NCBI GenBank assembly: GCA_045595845.1
Contig: JAZOBF010000041.1
Span: 1 to 35,632, forward strand
From: RGIG3009 sp045595845
GTDB lineage: Bacteria; Bacillota; Clostridia; Oscillospirales; Acutalibacteraceae
DNA length: 35,632 bases
Direction: 5' to 3'
In this document: positions 1 through 7,266 of the stretch, one piece after another
Numbering within the stretch: position 1 is the first letter of the stretch
Layout of the letters: each line of letters begins with the position of its first letter
Translations under genes and position numbers: made by a program
The notes under the pieces: generated by a model
Told to the model about the DNA's origin: nothing
Seen by the model: only the letters and a program-made list of their open reading frames with translations
Database searches by the model: none

Positions 1-339
1 ACGGCGAATTTCATCTCTCGGCGTCTTGCGGAGTTTCAAACCGAATGCCATGTTCTCGAACACGGTCATGTGCGGATACAACGCGTAGTTTTGGAACACC
101 ATCGCGATATCGCGATCTTTCGGTGCTATATCGTTGACCAGCCGGTGACCGATGTAAGGCTCACCGCCGGCGATTTCTTCCAGACCTGCAATCATACGCA
201 GGGTGGTGGACTTACCGCAACCGGAAGGACCAACCAAAATAATAAATTCCTTATCCTTAATCTCCAAGTTAAAATCGGAGACAGCGGTCACGCCGCCGGG
301 ATACTTCTTGTAGATGTTTTTCAAAGACAAACTTGCCAT
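1..339 (-). CDS. Sugar ABC transporter ATP-binding protein, MsmX/UgpC type (partial)
   Basis: This is the N-terminal 113 residues of a carbohydrate ABC importer ATPase; the gene runs off the left edge. It starts at ATG 339 behind a strong GGAGGT ribosome site. Visible parts are the Walker A motif GPSGCGKST near residue 38, followed by TLRMIAGLE, and a Q-loop in the stretch FQNYALYPHMTVFEN. That combination is typical of the MalK/UgpC/MsmX subfamily, shared ATPases that energise several sugar-binding-protein-dependent importers at the cytoplasmic membrane. The signature motif, Walker B and any C-terminal regulatory domain lie outside the window. The substrate cannot be deduced, because no permease or binding-protein gene is visible. 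Confidence 0.93.
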   Translation of the reverse strand, partial: MASLSLKNIYKKYPGGVTAVSDFNLEIKDKEFIILVGPSGCGKSTTLRMIAGLEEIAGGEPYIGHRLVNDIAPKDRDIAMVFQNYALYPHMTVFENMAFGLKLRKTPRDEIRR

Positions 340-495
340 TCTTAATGACCTCCACATTCTTTCGTCTTTCGACGGTTGTAGGTGCACAGGCACTCTACTA
401 TACATTCCCTATTGTAGCAGAAACTTTCAAGATATGCCATTCCTAATATACACAAACTTTTTAAACTTTTTTATTAGTGTTGAACAAAATTCAAA
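340..495 (-). promoter_or_regulatory. Intergenic region with possible promoter for the ABC ATPase gene
   Basis: These 156 AT-rich bases separate rsuA from the ABC ATPase gene. On the minus strand there is a TACAAT box (411-416) preceded by TG at the right distance for an extended -10 element. I see no good -35 box 17 nt upstream. I looked for a catabolite-responsive cre operator and found no convincing match. I also see no strong terminator after rsuA, so read-through from rsuA is possible. Confidence 0.35.
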
Positions 496-1206
496 TCACC
501 CGTTGAGCAATTCGCGCTCTTGTGCGGTCAAAAAACGGCATTCTCCCTCTTTCAAAGACGGGTCCAACTCCACCGCACCGATTGATAGGCGCTTGAGCCA
601 TACAACCCCACGGTCCAACACGCCGAACATTCGCTTAATCTGGTGGTATCGCCCTTCGGTGATATGCACCTCGGCAAGCGGCTGTTCTCCGTTTTCCAGA
701 ACTAAGAGTTTCGCCGGTCGGCACTGTGTCCCGTCAGCAAGTGTGATTCCTTGTGCAAAAGCACGGCAATGCTCGTCCGTCAGCGGTGCGTCGAGCCGCA
801 CCTGATACCGTTTTAGGATTTCCCGTTTCGGTGCCAATATCCGATGCGCAAGGTTACCGTCATCGGTCAACAACACCAACCCTACGGTATCTTTGTCCAG
901 CCGTCCCGCGGGGAACAGGTTTTTTCGTTTCATATCGGCGGGCAACAGGTCCAAAACCGTACGCGCTTTAGGATCGCGTGAGACACATAAAATGCCGGCA
1001 GGCTTGTTGAGCATAATATACACAAACTGCCGATACCGAAGCAGCTGTCCCGCCACACATATGTCACAAGTATCCGCCTCATATTTTGCGGACGGATCGC
1101 GACACACGACGCCATCCACCGTCACCAAACCGGCACGAATCAGTCGCACGGTCTCACTTCGGCTTCGCGTACCCTGTGACGCGATCAACTTATCCAAACG
1201 CTGCAC
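496..1206 (-). CDS. Pseudouridine synthase, RsuA/RluB family
   Basis: This 236-residue enzyme isomerises a specific uridine in rRNA to pseudouridine. An S4 RNA-binding domain occupies about residues 1-48 (LDKLIASQG...GLVTVDG). The catalytic domain follows, with the family signature GRLDKDTVGLVLLT at residues 101-114; Asp104 is the expected nucleophile. The C-terminal GRYHQIKRM motif is also typical of the family. It starts at GTG 1206, with AAAGGA about 9 nt upstream. RsuA (16S) and RluB/RluE (23S) are hard to separate by sequence alone, so the exact target is not assigned. It lies 15 nt after the DUF4830-like gene and is the last gene of the small yqeG cluster. Confidence 0.93.
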   Translation of the reverse strand: MQRLDKLIASQGTRSRSETVRLIRAGLVTVDGVVCRDPSAKYEADTCDICVAGQLLRYRQFVYIMLNKPAGILCVSRDPKARTVLDLLPADMKRKNLFPAGRLDKDTVGLVLLTDDGNLAHRILAPKREILKRYQVRLDAPLTDEHCRAFAQGITLADGTQCRPAKLLVLENGEQPLAEVHITEGRYHQIKRMFGVLDRGVVWLKRLSIGAVELDPSLKEGECRFLTAQERELLNG

Positions 1207-1221
1207 CGCCGCACATCCTTT

Positions 1222-1647
1222 CTACTGAATCGCGAACAGCTCTCCCTCGCGCTCAATATCTCCCGCCACAATACGGTCGCGGTAAACATACAAATGCGCC
1301 TCCCCGCCATCGACAACCTCATAGCTGTACAATCGCACCCGCTTTCCGCTGTAGGATGCAAGTGAGCGGCCCGTATCCTCTTGCAACATATCGTATTGTA
1401 AGATCACCTCGTCGGGCTCATCGGGGATACGCACTTCGCGCACTTCTTCGCTGTCTTCAACAATCTCATGACCGAGTGAACGCAGATACGCCACCCGTTG
1501 TTCACTACTCGTCACACGCGCGCTCGATACGGTAATAACCCGTTGCGGAAACACCGTCGTAGCCACCGCGGCAACCACCAACACCGCCACACAACCGAGC
1601 ACCGCCAAAATCTGCTTATAACCGGTTCTTACGGAACAGATAAACAT
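1222..1647 (-). CDS. DUF4830-like membrane-anchored protein
   Basis: This is a 141-residue protein of unknown function. Its N-terminus is one hydrophobic segment (ILAVLGCVAVLVVAAVATTV), so it is probably a single-pass membrane protein or an uncleaved signal anchor with the rest outside. The soluble part contains RVAYLRSLGHEI and ends with RVRLYSYEVVDGG, AHLYVYRDRIVAGDI. This arrangement resembles the DUF4830 family of Clostridia; I recognise it only by pattern. ATG 1647, 10 nt after AAAGGGA, is preferred; GTG 1656 is an alternative start. It lies 53 nt after the M24 peptidase gene and 15 nt before rsuA, so it is probably co-transcribed with both. Confidence 0.7.
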   Translation of the reverse strand: MFICSVRTGYKQILAVLGCVAVLVVAAVATTVFPQRVITVSSARVTSSEQRVAYLRSLGHEIVEDSEEVREVRIPDEPDEVILQYDMLQEDTGRSLASYSGKRVRLYSYEVVDGGEAHLYVYRDRIVAGDIEREGELFAIQ

Positions 1648-1700
1648 ACACACCACATCCCTTTATAAAATACGGTAGTATATGTCTATTCCTTTATCCG

Positions 1701-2777
1701 TTAGTTTATGAGCAACAATTCCTTCGTGCTTTTCGTCAAATTTCGACACCCGTTTTTCTCGATAAGCACCATATCCTCAATACGCACACCGAACCGCCCC
1801 TCAAGATAGATGCCCGGTTCGACCGTTACCACTTGTCCTGCTTTCAGACGCTGTTCGCCAGCCGCGGCTGACAAGCGCGGTTCTTCATGTATCTGCAAGC
1901 CGACACCATGTCCCGTCGCGTGGCCGAAATACGCACCATATCCCGCCTGCTCGATCACACCGCGTGCTGCCGCATCCCCTTCGACACACAATAAGCCCTC
2001 GGCAAGGGTTGACAGCGCCGCTTGTTGTGCTTTTTGGACGGTATCGTATACACGCCGTTGCTCATCGTTTACCTCTCCGAGCGCAACGGTACGCGTCATA
2101 TCCGAATGATACCCGTCCACCACCGCACCGAAATCCATTGTGATGAACTCGCCGCGCCGCACACGCTTGTCCGTGGGAATACCGTGCGGTAGCGAGGTGT
2201 TGACACCCGACACGACAATACAATCAAATGCGATACGCTCGGCTCCGCGTTTGCGAATAAAGAACTCCAATTCCAGCGCAATTTCTCGCTCGGTCATTCC
2301 CTCGCGGATATACTGTAGAATATGGTCAAAACCTTCCTCAGCGAGCGTCTGCGCCTGCAAAATTTTATCTACCTCCAAGGCGTCTTTGACGGCTCGCATT
2401 TCGCAAAGCCACTTATCCAACTCACCGCCATTATCAAAGGTAATGTCGGCAACCTGTTCGCGCAACCGCTTGGCAAACCCGATCGTCGTATCTGCGGTTT
2501 CCAAAAGAATGCACCGCAGATTATGCCGTTTCGCGATATCGTACACCGCAGAGCCGAGTCGGGAGATCATCACACATTCTGCTCCCGTTACCGTACGCTT
2601 TGCCGCTTCTATATACCGAAAATCCGTCAAAAAATACGCTTTTTCGCGAGTAACCAGCAAAAAACTGTCCCCTGACGGAAATCCGGTCAAATACCGAATA
2701 TGATGCGTTGCCGTCACCAGTGCCGCCGTATCGTCGGCAGGCAAAAAACGGCTCAGTCGTTCCAGCCTTGTGTTCAT
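1701..2777 (-). CDS. M24B metallopeptidase, Xaa-Pro aminopeptidase-like
   Basis: This protein of about 358 residues is an M24B peptidase that removes N-terminal residues preceding proline, probably in the cytosol. An N-terminal creatinase-like domain (about 1-125) precedes the pita-bread catalytic domain. All five metal ligands are visible, counted from Met 2777: Asp215 and Asp226 (MDFG...HSDMTRT), His290 (GHATGHGVG), Glu320 (TVEPGIY) and Glu334 (VRIED). Its length is normal for PepP/PepQ-like proteins of Firmicutes. ATG 2777 lies 4 nt after the stop of the endonuclease IV-like gene, with GAGGA upstream. An ATG at 2792 would overlap that gene by 11 nt. Aminopeptidase versus prolidase cannot be decided from sequence. 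Confidence 0.93.
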   Translation of the reverse strand: MNTRLERLSRFLPADDTAALVTATHHIRYLTGFPSGDSFLLVTREKAYFLTDFRYIEAAKRTVTGAECVMISRLGSAVYDIAKRHNLRCILLETADTTIGFAKRLREQVADITFDNGGELDKWLCEMRAVKDALEVDKILQAQTLAEEGFDHILQYIREGMTEREIALELEFFIRKRGAERIAFDCIVVSGVNTSLPHGIPTDKRVRRGEFITMDFGAVVDGYHSDMTRTVALGEVNDEQRRVYDTVQKAQQAALSTLAEGLLCVEGDAAARGVIEQAGYGAYFGHATGHGVGLQIHEEPRLSAAAGEQRLKAGQVVTVEPGIYLEGRFGVRIEDMVLIEKNGCRNLTKSTKELLLIN

Positions 2778-2781
2778 ACCT

Positions 2782-3627
2782 TCAGTCCTCATACAACCGC
2801 ATTAAGGTGCATGCGTCTTCCGCCTGCGTACCGTCCGATTCGCAGATAAAAGTCGGTGTCAGCCCCCGCTCGCGTATCAGCTCCATCAGCGGTGCGGGTT
2901 CGGGCCCGTACACCGTATCGGAAAAGGTCAGATGACGCTTTTCCCCACCTTGCGTATACTCGATTTTTGAAAAGTGAGCATGAAATGTTGAGGCCCGCTC
3001 AGCGCCCAGCGCATCGTGCAAGCGATTTAACACCGCCTCAAATGCCTCGCGCGAATTAAGGCCGCCTTGCGTACGGGAATTAAGATGCCCGAAATCAATA
3101 CACGGTAAAAACCGCTCATCAATCTGACAAAAGGTCAGCACCTCGTCCAAATCACCCAACTGATTGATCTTTCCCATGGTTTCGGGACAAATACGCACCG
3201 AGGACAGGCCTTCGGCATCCAACGCCGCCTGCGCACGGGACAAGGTTTGTGCCGCCAGTGCCGTGGCATCTGCACGGGATAACCCGCCGAGCCCACCGGG
3301 ATGCACCACGATACGCTCACCGCCCATCGCGGTGACCGCGCGAGCACTTTCCAAAATATACCGAATGGAATTATCGCGTTTTTCAGGTTCAGCGGAGGCA
3401 AGCGAAATAAAATACGGTGCGTGCAAAGAGAGTTGTATACCGTACCGATTGGCAAGCTCTCCCATGGTCTTCGCCGTATCTTCCGAAACGCGCACACCAC
3501 GCCCGCACTGATATTCATAGGCCGTCAGTCCCAACGCGTGTAGCCAAGCGGGGGCTTCCGCCGTCGATTTATGACCGGCAGCATAAAACGATTCACTGTT
3601 TCCCGCAGGTCCGAACCGCGCCGTCAT
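2782..3627 (-). CDS. Endonuclease IV-like AP endonuclease/TIM-barrel protein
   Basis: This 281-residue protein belongs to the AP endonuclease 2 family (Nfo-like, xylose isomerase-like TIM barrel). Members cleave DNA 5' of abasic sites using three zinc ions. Motifs expected around the metal site are present in order: LSLHAPYF, IVVHPGG, ICPETMGK, CIDFGHLN, FHAHFSKIEY and ICESDGTQ. The length matches the usual 270-300 residues. The family also includes sugar-phosphate isomerases, so the DNA-repair role is the best guess rather than certain. Its start overlaps the end of yqeG in an ATGA arrangement (3624-3627), implying translational coupling. Confidence 0.85.
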   Translation of the reverse strand: MTARFGPAGNSESFYAAGHKSTAEAPAWLHALGLTAYEYQCGRGVRVSEDTAKTMGELANRYGIQLSLHAPYFISLASAEPEKRDNSIRYILESARAVTAMGGERIVVHPGGLGGLSRADATALAAQTLSRAQAALDAEGLSSVRICPETMGKINQLGDLDEVLTFCQIDERFLPCIDFGHLNSRTQGGLNSREAFEAVLNRLHDALGAERASTFHAHFSKIEYTQGGEKRHLTFSDTVYGPEPAPLMELIRERGLTPTFICESDGTQAEDACTLMRLYED

Positions 3628-4124
3628 GCACCCCGCCCCTTTCGCTTTTCATACAACTTGCGTTCCCATTTTCGTTTGAGCGCTAAAAACGGCTTGCCGG
3701 TTTCGAGCTCGATAGGCATTACCTGGATACAAGTAATTCCGCACAGATTGGCACCGATAATATCCGTAAACACCTGATCGCCAATGGCTGCGCACTCTCG
3801 TTTCGGCAACCCCAACCGCCGCACACCGCGTAAAAACCCAAACGGTGACGGCTTGCAAGACAGCGAGATGTGCCGCAACCCGATTTTTTCGGCAAACGGC
3901 GCTACGCGCCACTCCCAAGAGTTCGACACCACGGTCATACGGATACCGGCATCTCGCATACGGCAGAGCCACTCACGCACTTCATCGGACAGCGTCTGAC
4001 TGCCGTGCGTGGTCAGCGTGTTGTCAACATCCAGCAACAACCCCCGGATACCAAGCTGCTCCAAATCCTGCAAGGTAATATCCGTAATGCGGTTTTTATA
4101 TAAAGTAGGATAAAACAGCGCCAT
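3624..4124 (-). CDS. yqeG: YqeG family HAD-type phosphatase
   Basis: This 166-residue HAD-superfamily (subclass IIIA) phosphatase has its nucleophile motif LDVDNTLTTH at residues 31-40, with Asp32 and Asp34. Motif II is seen as VVSNS, the conserved lysine region as KPSPFGF, and motif III as GDQVFTDI. In bacilli yqeG sits with yqeH, aroE, yhbY and nadD; here it is separated from its yhbY-nadD partners by several kilobases. The substrate is not established for most bacterial members. ATG 4124 follows GAAAGGGG. The longer reading frame back to 4160 would begin inside the rpsU terminator and is rejected. Confidence 0.9.
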   Translation of the reverse strand: MALFYPTLYKNRITDITLQDLEQLGIRGLLLDVDNTLTTHGSQTLSDEVREWLCRMRDAGIRMTVVSNSWEWRVAPFAEKIGLRHISLSCKPSPFGFLRGVRRLGLPKRECAAIGDQVFTDIIGANLCGITCIQVMPIELETGKPFLALKRKWERKLYEKRKGRGA

Positions 4125-4149
4125 AGTGCGCCCCTTTCTCAACAAATAA

Positions 4150-4178
4150 AAAACGGGCAAATTGCTTGCCCGTTTTTT
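4150..4178 (-). terminator. Rho-independent terminator after rpsU
   Basis: An 8-bp GC-rich stem (4153-4160 with 4166-4173) encloses a five-base loop. On the minus strand it is followed by an uninterrupted T tract. It lies directly after the rpsU stop codon and is nearly symmetrical, with A and T tracts on both sides, so it could act in either direction. The yqeG start codon is only 28 nt downstream. Confidence 0.92.
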
Positions 4179-4181
4179 GAA

Positions 4182-4358
4182 TCATTTGAACTTTCTTTTA
4201 CGAGCGGCCTCGGACTTCTTCTTACGACGAACGGAAGGCTTTTCATAATGCTCTCTTTTGCGTACCTCAGCAAGCACACCGGAGCGTGCGCAAGACTTCT
4301 TCCATCTACGCAGAGCGTTGTCCAGAGATTCATTCTCTTTAACTTTGACTTCTGACAT
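4182..4358 (-). CDS. rpsU: Small ribosomal subunit protein bS21
   Basis: This 58-residue basic protein is ribosomal protein S21, a late-assembling component of the 30S platform near the anti-Shine-Dalgarno region. The typical core ESLDNALRRWKKSCARSGVL and the Lys/Arg-rich tail (RRKKKSEAARKRKFK) are present. ATG 4358 is chosen because a very strong GGAGGGAGGG site precedes it; the upstream in-frame extension lies in the leader. The gene is an independent transcription unit, with a consensus promoter just after leuS and a strong terminator before yqeG. Confidence 0.98.
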   Translation of the reverse strand: MSEVKVKENESLDNALRRWKKSCARSGVLAEVRKREHYEKPSVRRKKKSEAARKRKFK

Positions 4359-4426
4359 TCTTATTCCCTCCCTCCGCTTGACCAGCAGGGGTAATTCTCG
4401 CAGTGACATACAGTAACACTGAAAGT

Positions 4427-4455
4427 AGTATACAACACAAAGCCCAAACCGTCAA
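4427..4455 (-). promoter_or_regulatory. Sigma-A promoter of rpsU
   Basis: On the minus strand a TTGACG -35 box (4450-4455) is separated by exactly 17 nt from a TATACT -10 box (4427-4432). Transcription would start near 4420, giving an rpsU leader of about 60 nt. The -35 box lies only 16 nt beyond the leuS stop codon. Confidence 0.88.
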
Positions 4456-4471
4456 GAGCTTTTTAAAAAAA

Positions 4472-6892
4472 TTACAATGGCTTAACCACGAGGTTCACAA
4501 GCTTCTGCGGCACATACAGCTCCTTGACAATCTGTTTTCCTTCGAGTTCAGGTATAATACGCTCATTCGCCTTAGCCGCTGCCAACACCGTTGACGCATC
4601 GTCCTGCATGCCAACGGTAATACGCGTACGAATTTTTCCGTTCACCTGTACCGCAATCTCTACCGTGTCAGCGGTGCACTTGTTCGGATCGTAGGTCGGC
4701 CACGGCCTATAGGCCAGCTCCTCGGTATACCCGAGCTGCTCCCAAAGTTCTTCTGTCATGTGCGGTGCAAAGGGATTGAGAAGTTGCACCAAAATCGCGT
4801 ATTCGGCACGATTGGGACCGCCCGCATCACTCATGTCATTGAGCAACGCCATCATGGCGGCAATGGCCGTATTGAACTTCAAATTTTCGATATCCTCGCC
4901 GACTTTGCGGATGGTGCAATTGATGGCGATTTCGAGTTCGGGACGCACCGTGTCGCCGTCTTTGAGATGTTCAAACAACGCCCACACTCTCTCGAGAAAA
5001 CGGTGTGCACCGCGAATGCTGGCGCTGGACCACGGCGCGGCTTTTTCAAAGTCACCGATAAACATTTCATACACGCGCAAGGTATCGGCGCCGAATTCCG
5101 CCACGATATCGTCAGGGTTGACGACATTTCCGCGGGACTTGGACATTTTCTCGCCGTTTTCACCGAGAATCATGCCGTGACTGGTACGCTTGGCATACGG
5201 TTCTGCCGTCGGAACGACCCCAATATCGTACAGGAACTTATGCCAAAAGCGGCTGTACAACAAATGCAGTGTAGTGTGTTCCATGCCGCCGTTATACCAG
5301 TTAACAGGCGTCCAATATTCGAGGGCTTTCTTGGAAGCGAGTGCCGTATCGTTGTGCGGATCGCAGTACCGCAAGAAATACCAAGACGATCCCGCCCATT
5401 GCGGCATGGTGTCGGTCTCGCGCTTAGCGGGGGCTCCGCACTTCGGACAAGTGGTGTTCACCCACTCATCAATCGCCGCCAGCGGAGATTCACCGTTATC
5501 GGTCGGCTCGTAACTGTCCACCTTCGGCAAACGAATCGGCAGCTGCTCTTCGGGCACCGCCACTTGCCCGCAATGCGGACAATGCACAATCGGGATAGGC
5601 TCGCCCCAATACCGTTGACGGGAGAACACCCAGTCACGCAGTTTGAAGTTCACCTTTTGTTCGCCGATACCCTCTTTTACAAGATAATCGATGATGGCTT
5701 TTTTTGCCTCGTCGACCGAAAGGTCGTCCAAGAAACCGGAATTCACCATCACGCCGGCAGCGCAATCGGTAAACGCTTCTTTTTCCACATCGCCGCCCTT
5801 AACGACCTCGATAATCGGCAAATCAAACTTTTTCGCAAATTCCCAGTCGCGCGTGTCATGCGCGGGAACGGCCATGATGGCACCCGTACCGTACGACACC
5901 AATACATAATCCGAAATAAAAATCGGAATTTCGCATCCGTTAACAGGATTAATGGCCAAAACGCCGTCCAAACGGACACCGCTCTTATCTTTCGCCACTT
6001 CCGTACGCTCAAAATCCGACTTGCGGGCCGCCGCTTCTTGATAGGCACGAACGGCGTCTACATTGCGGAGCTTGCCCGCCTCAATCCAGGTTTCAAGCAA
6101 CGGATGTTCGGGAGACACCACCATATATGTAGCGCCGAACAAGGTATCGGGGCGGGTGGTATACACCACGACAGGCTCACCGGCGGTAGTCTTAAAGGAT
6201 ACCTGTGCACCCGTCGAACGGCCGATCCAGTTAATCTGTTGTGCCCGCACACGGTCAGGGAAATCCACCAAATCTAAATCATCGATCAAACGCTGTGCAT
6301 AGGCGGTAATCTTGAGCATCCATTGGCTCTTTACTTTGCGCACGACTTCACCGCCGCAACGCTCGCACACACCGCCGACAACCTCTTCATTGGCAAGCAC
6401 GCATTTGCAAGAGTTGCACCAGTTAACCGCCATTTCCTTTTTATAGGCAAGACCTTGCTTAAACAGTTGCAGGAAAATCCACTGTGTCCATTTATAATAC
6501 GACGGATCGGTGGTATTGATTTCTCTTGTCCAGTCAAACGATAACCCGAGCCCCTGCAACTGCGATTTAAACCGCGCCACATTCTTTTCGGTCACAATCT
6601 CAGGGTGAATGTGATTCTTGATGGCATAGTTTTCAGTGGGCAAACCGAACGCGTCCCAACCCATCGGATACAACACATTGTACCCTTGCATGCGGCGTTT
6701 GCGCGCAACCACATCCAATGCCGTATACGAGCGGGGATGTCCGACATGAAGCCCCTGTCCGGACGGATACGGAAATTCCACCAACGCAAAATATGCGGGT
6801 TTGTCCGTATCATTCGACGCGGCAAAGGTATTCTCCGTCTGCCACTTTGTCTGCCATTTTTTCTCAATTGCCGAAAAATCCAATTTTCTCAT
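4472..6892 (-). CDS. leuS: Leucyl-tRNA synthetase
   Basis: This 806-residue class I aminoacyl-tRNA synthetase charges tRNA-Leu. The HIGH-type motif is HVGH at residues 49-52, and KMSKS lies around residue 565. The CP1 editing domain is intact, with the threonine-rich TTRPDTLFGA motif and the VPAHDTRDWEFA segment. Two Cys-pair zinc modules are visible (CNSCKC...CERCGG and CPHCG...CPKCG). The tryptophan-rich MPQWAGSSWYFLRYCDP segment and the C-terminal anticodon-binding domain are also normal. The length fits bacterial LeuS. It overlaps rsfS by 4 nt (ATGA) and has GGAGGA upstream. It ends the long 16-gene cluster; a T tract follows the stop but I see only a weak hairpin before it. No T-box leader is visible. 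Confidence 0.98.
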   Translation of the reverse strand: MRKLDFSAIEKKWQTKWQTENTFAASNDTDKPAYFALVEFPYPSGQGLHVGHPRSYTALDVVARKRRMQGYNVLYPMGWDAFGLPTENYAIKNHIHPEIVTEKNVARFKSQLQGLGLSFDWTREINTTDPSYYKWTQWIFLQLFKQGLAYKKEMAVNWCNSCKCVLANEEVVGGVCERCGGEVVRKVKSQWMLKITAYAQRLIDDLDLVDFPDRVRAQQINWIGRSTGAQVSFKTTAGEPVVVYTTRPDTLFGATYMVVSPEHPLLETWIEAGKLRNVDAVRAYQEAAARKSDFERTEVAKDKSGVRLDGVLAINPVNGCEIPIFISDYVLVSYGTGAIMAVPAHDTRDWEFAKKFDLPIIEVVKGGDVEKEAFTDCAAGVMVNSGFLDDLSVDEAKKAIIDYLVKEGIGEQKVNFKLRDWVFSRQRYWGEPIPIVHCPHCGQVAVPEEQLPIRLPKVDSYEPTDNGESPLAAIDEWVNTTCPKCGAPAKRETDTMPQWAGSSWYFLRYCDPHNDTALASKKALEYWTPVNWYNGGMEHTTLHLLYSRFWHKFLYDIGVVPTAEPYAKRTSHGMILGENGEKMSKSRGNVVNPDDIVAEFGADTLRVYEMFIGDFEKAAPWSSASIRGAHRFLERVWALFEHLKDGDTVRPELEIAINCTIRKVGEDIENLKFNTAIAAMMALLNDMSDAGGPNRAEYAILVQLLNPFAPHMTEELWEQLGYTEELAYRPWPTYDPNKCTADTVEIAVQVNGKIRTRITVGMQDDASTVLAAAKANERIIPELEGKQIVKELYVPQKLVNLVVKPL

Positions 6893-7254
6893 GCCTTTTC
6901 ATCCTCCAAAAACATCGCAAGGTCCAATGCGCGGGCATCCTGCCACAATCGCTCCAAATCATAAAAATCACGGGTATTATCGAGAAAGATATGCACCACT
7001 ACCGTACCGTAATCCAACAACGTCCAAAGAGATGTCTGATACCCCTCAATACGGCGCGGTTGCACTCCCAGCTTGCCGACTTCCATATCCACATAATCCA
7101 CAAGTGCGTGTACACCGGTAGTGCTGGTACCCGAAGCAATCACGAAATAATCCGCAATAGAGGTAACATCGCCTACCTTAAGCACACGAATATCCTGTGC
7201 CTTATGCGTATCAAGCGACCGTACAACCGCTTTTACCAGTTCGATTGATTCCAT
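6889..7254 (-). CDS. rsfS: Ribosomal silencing factor RsfS
   Basis: This 121-residue RsfS/YbeB/Iojap family protein binds ribosomal protein uL14 on the 50S subunit and blocks subunit joining when growth slows. The signature is clear: KAQDIRVLKV, then IADYFVIASGTS, and near the C-terminus LLDYGTVVVHIF with DFYDLERLW. The start at ATG 7254 has AAGGTGA 7 nt upstream. It follows the LCP-family gene after 12 nt and overlaps leuS by 4 nt. The order NadD, YqeK, (LCP), RsfS is a conserved Firmicutes neighbourhood. Confidence 0.97.
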   Translation of the reverse strand: MESIELVKAVVRSLDTHKAQDIRVLKVGDVTSIADYFVIASGTSTTGVHALVDYVDMEVGKLGVQPRRIEGYQTSLWTLLDYGTVVVHIFLDNTRDFYDLERLWQDARALDLAMFLEDEKA

Positions 7255-7266
7255 ATAATATTCACC

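Noticed and set aside
340..495. Catabolite-responsive cre operator upstream of the ABC ATPase gene
   Set aside because: The best candidate lacks the central CG and the symmetric flanks of a cre site.
4760..6277. A 505-codon open frame on the plus strand
   Set aside because: It lies entirely antisense to leuS, has no ribosome site or recognisable motif, and its composition is that expected from the reverse complement of a well-conserved synthetase.
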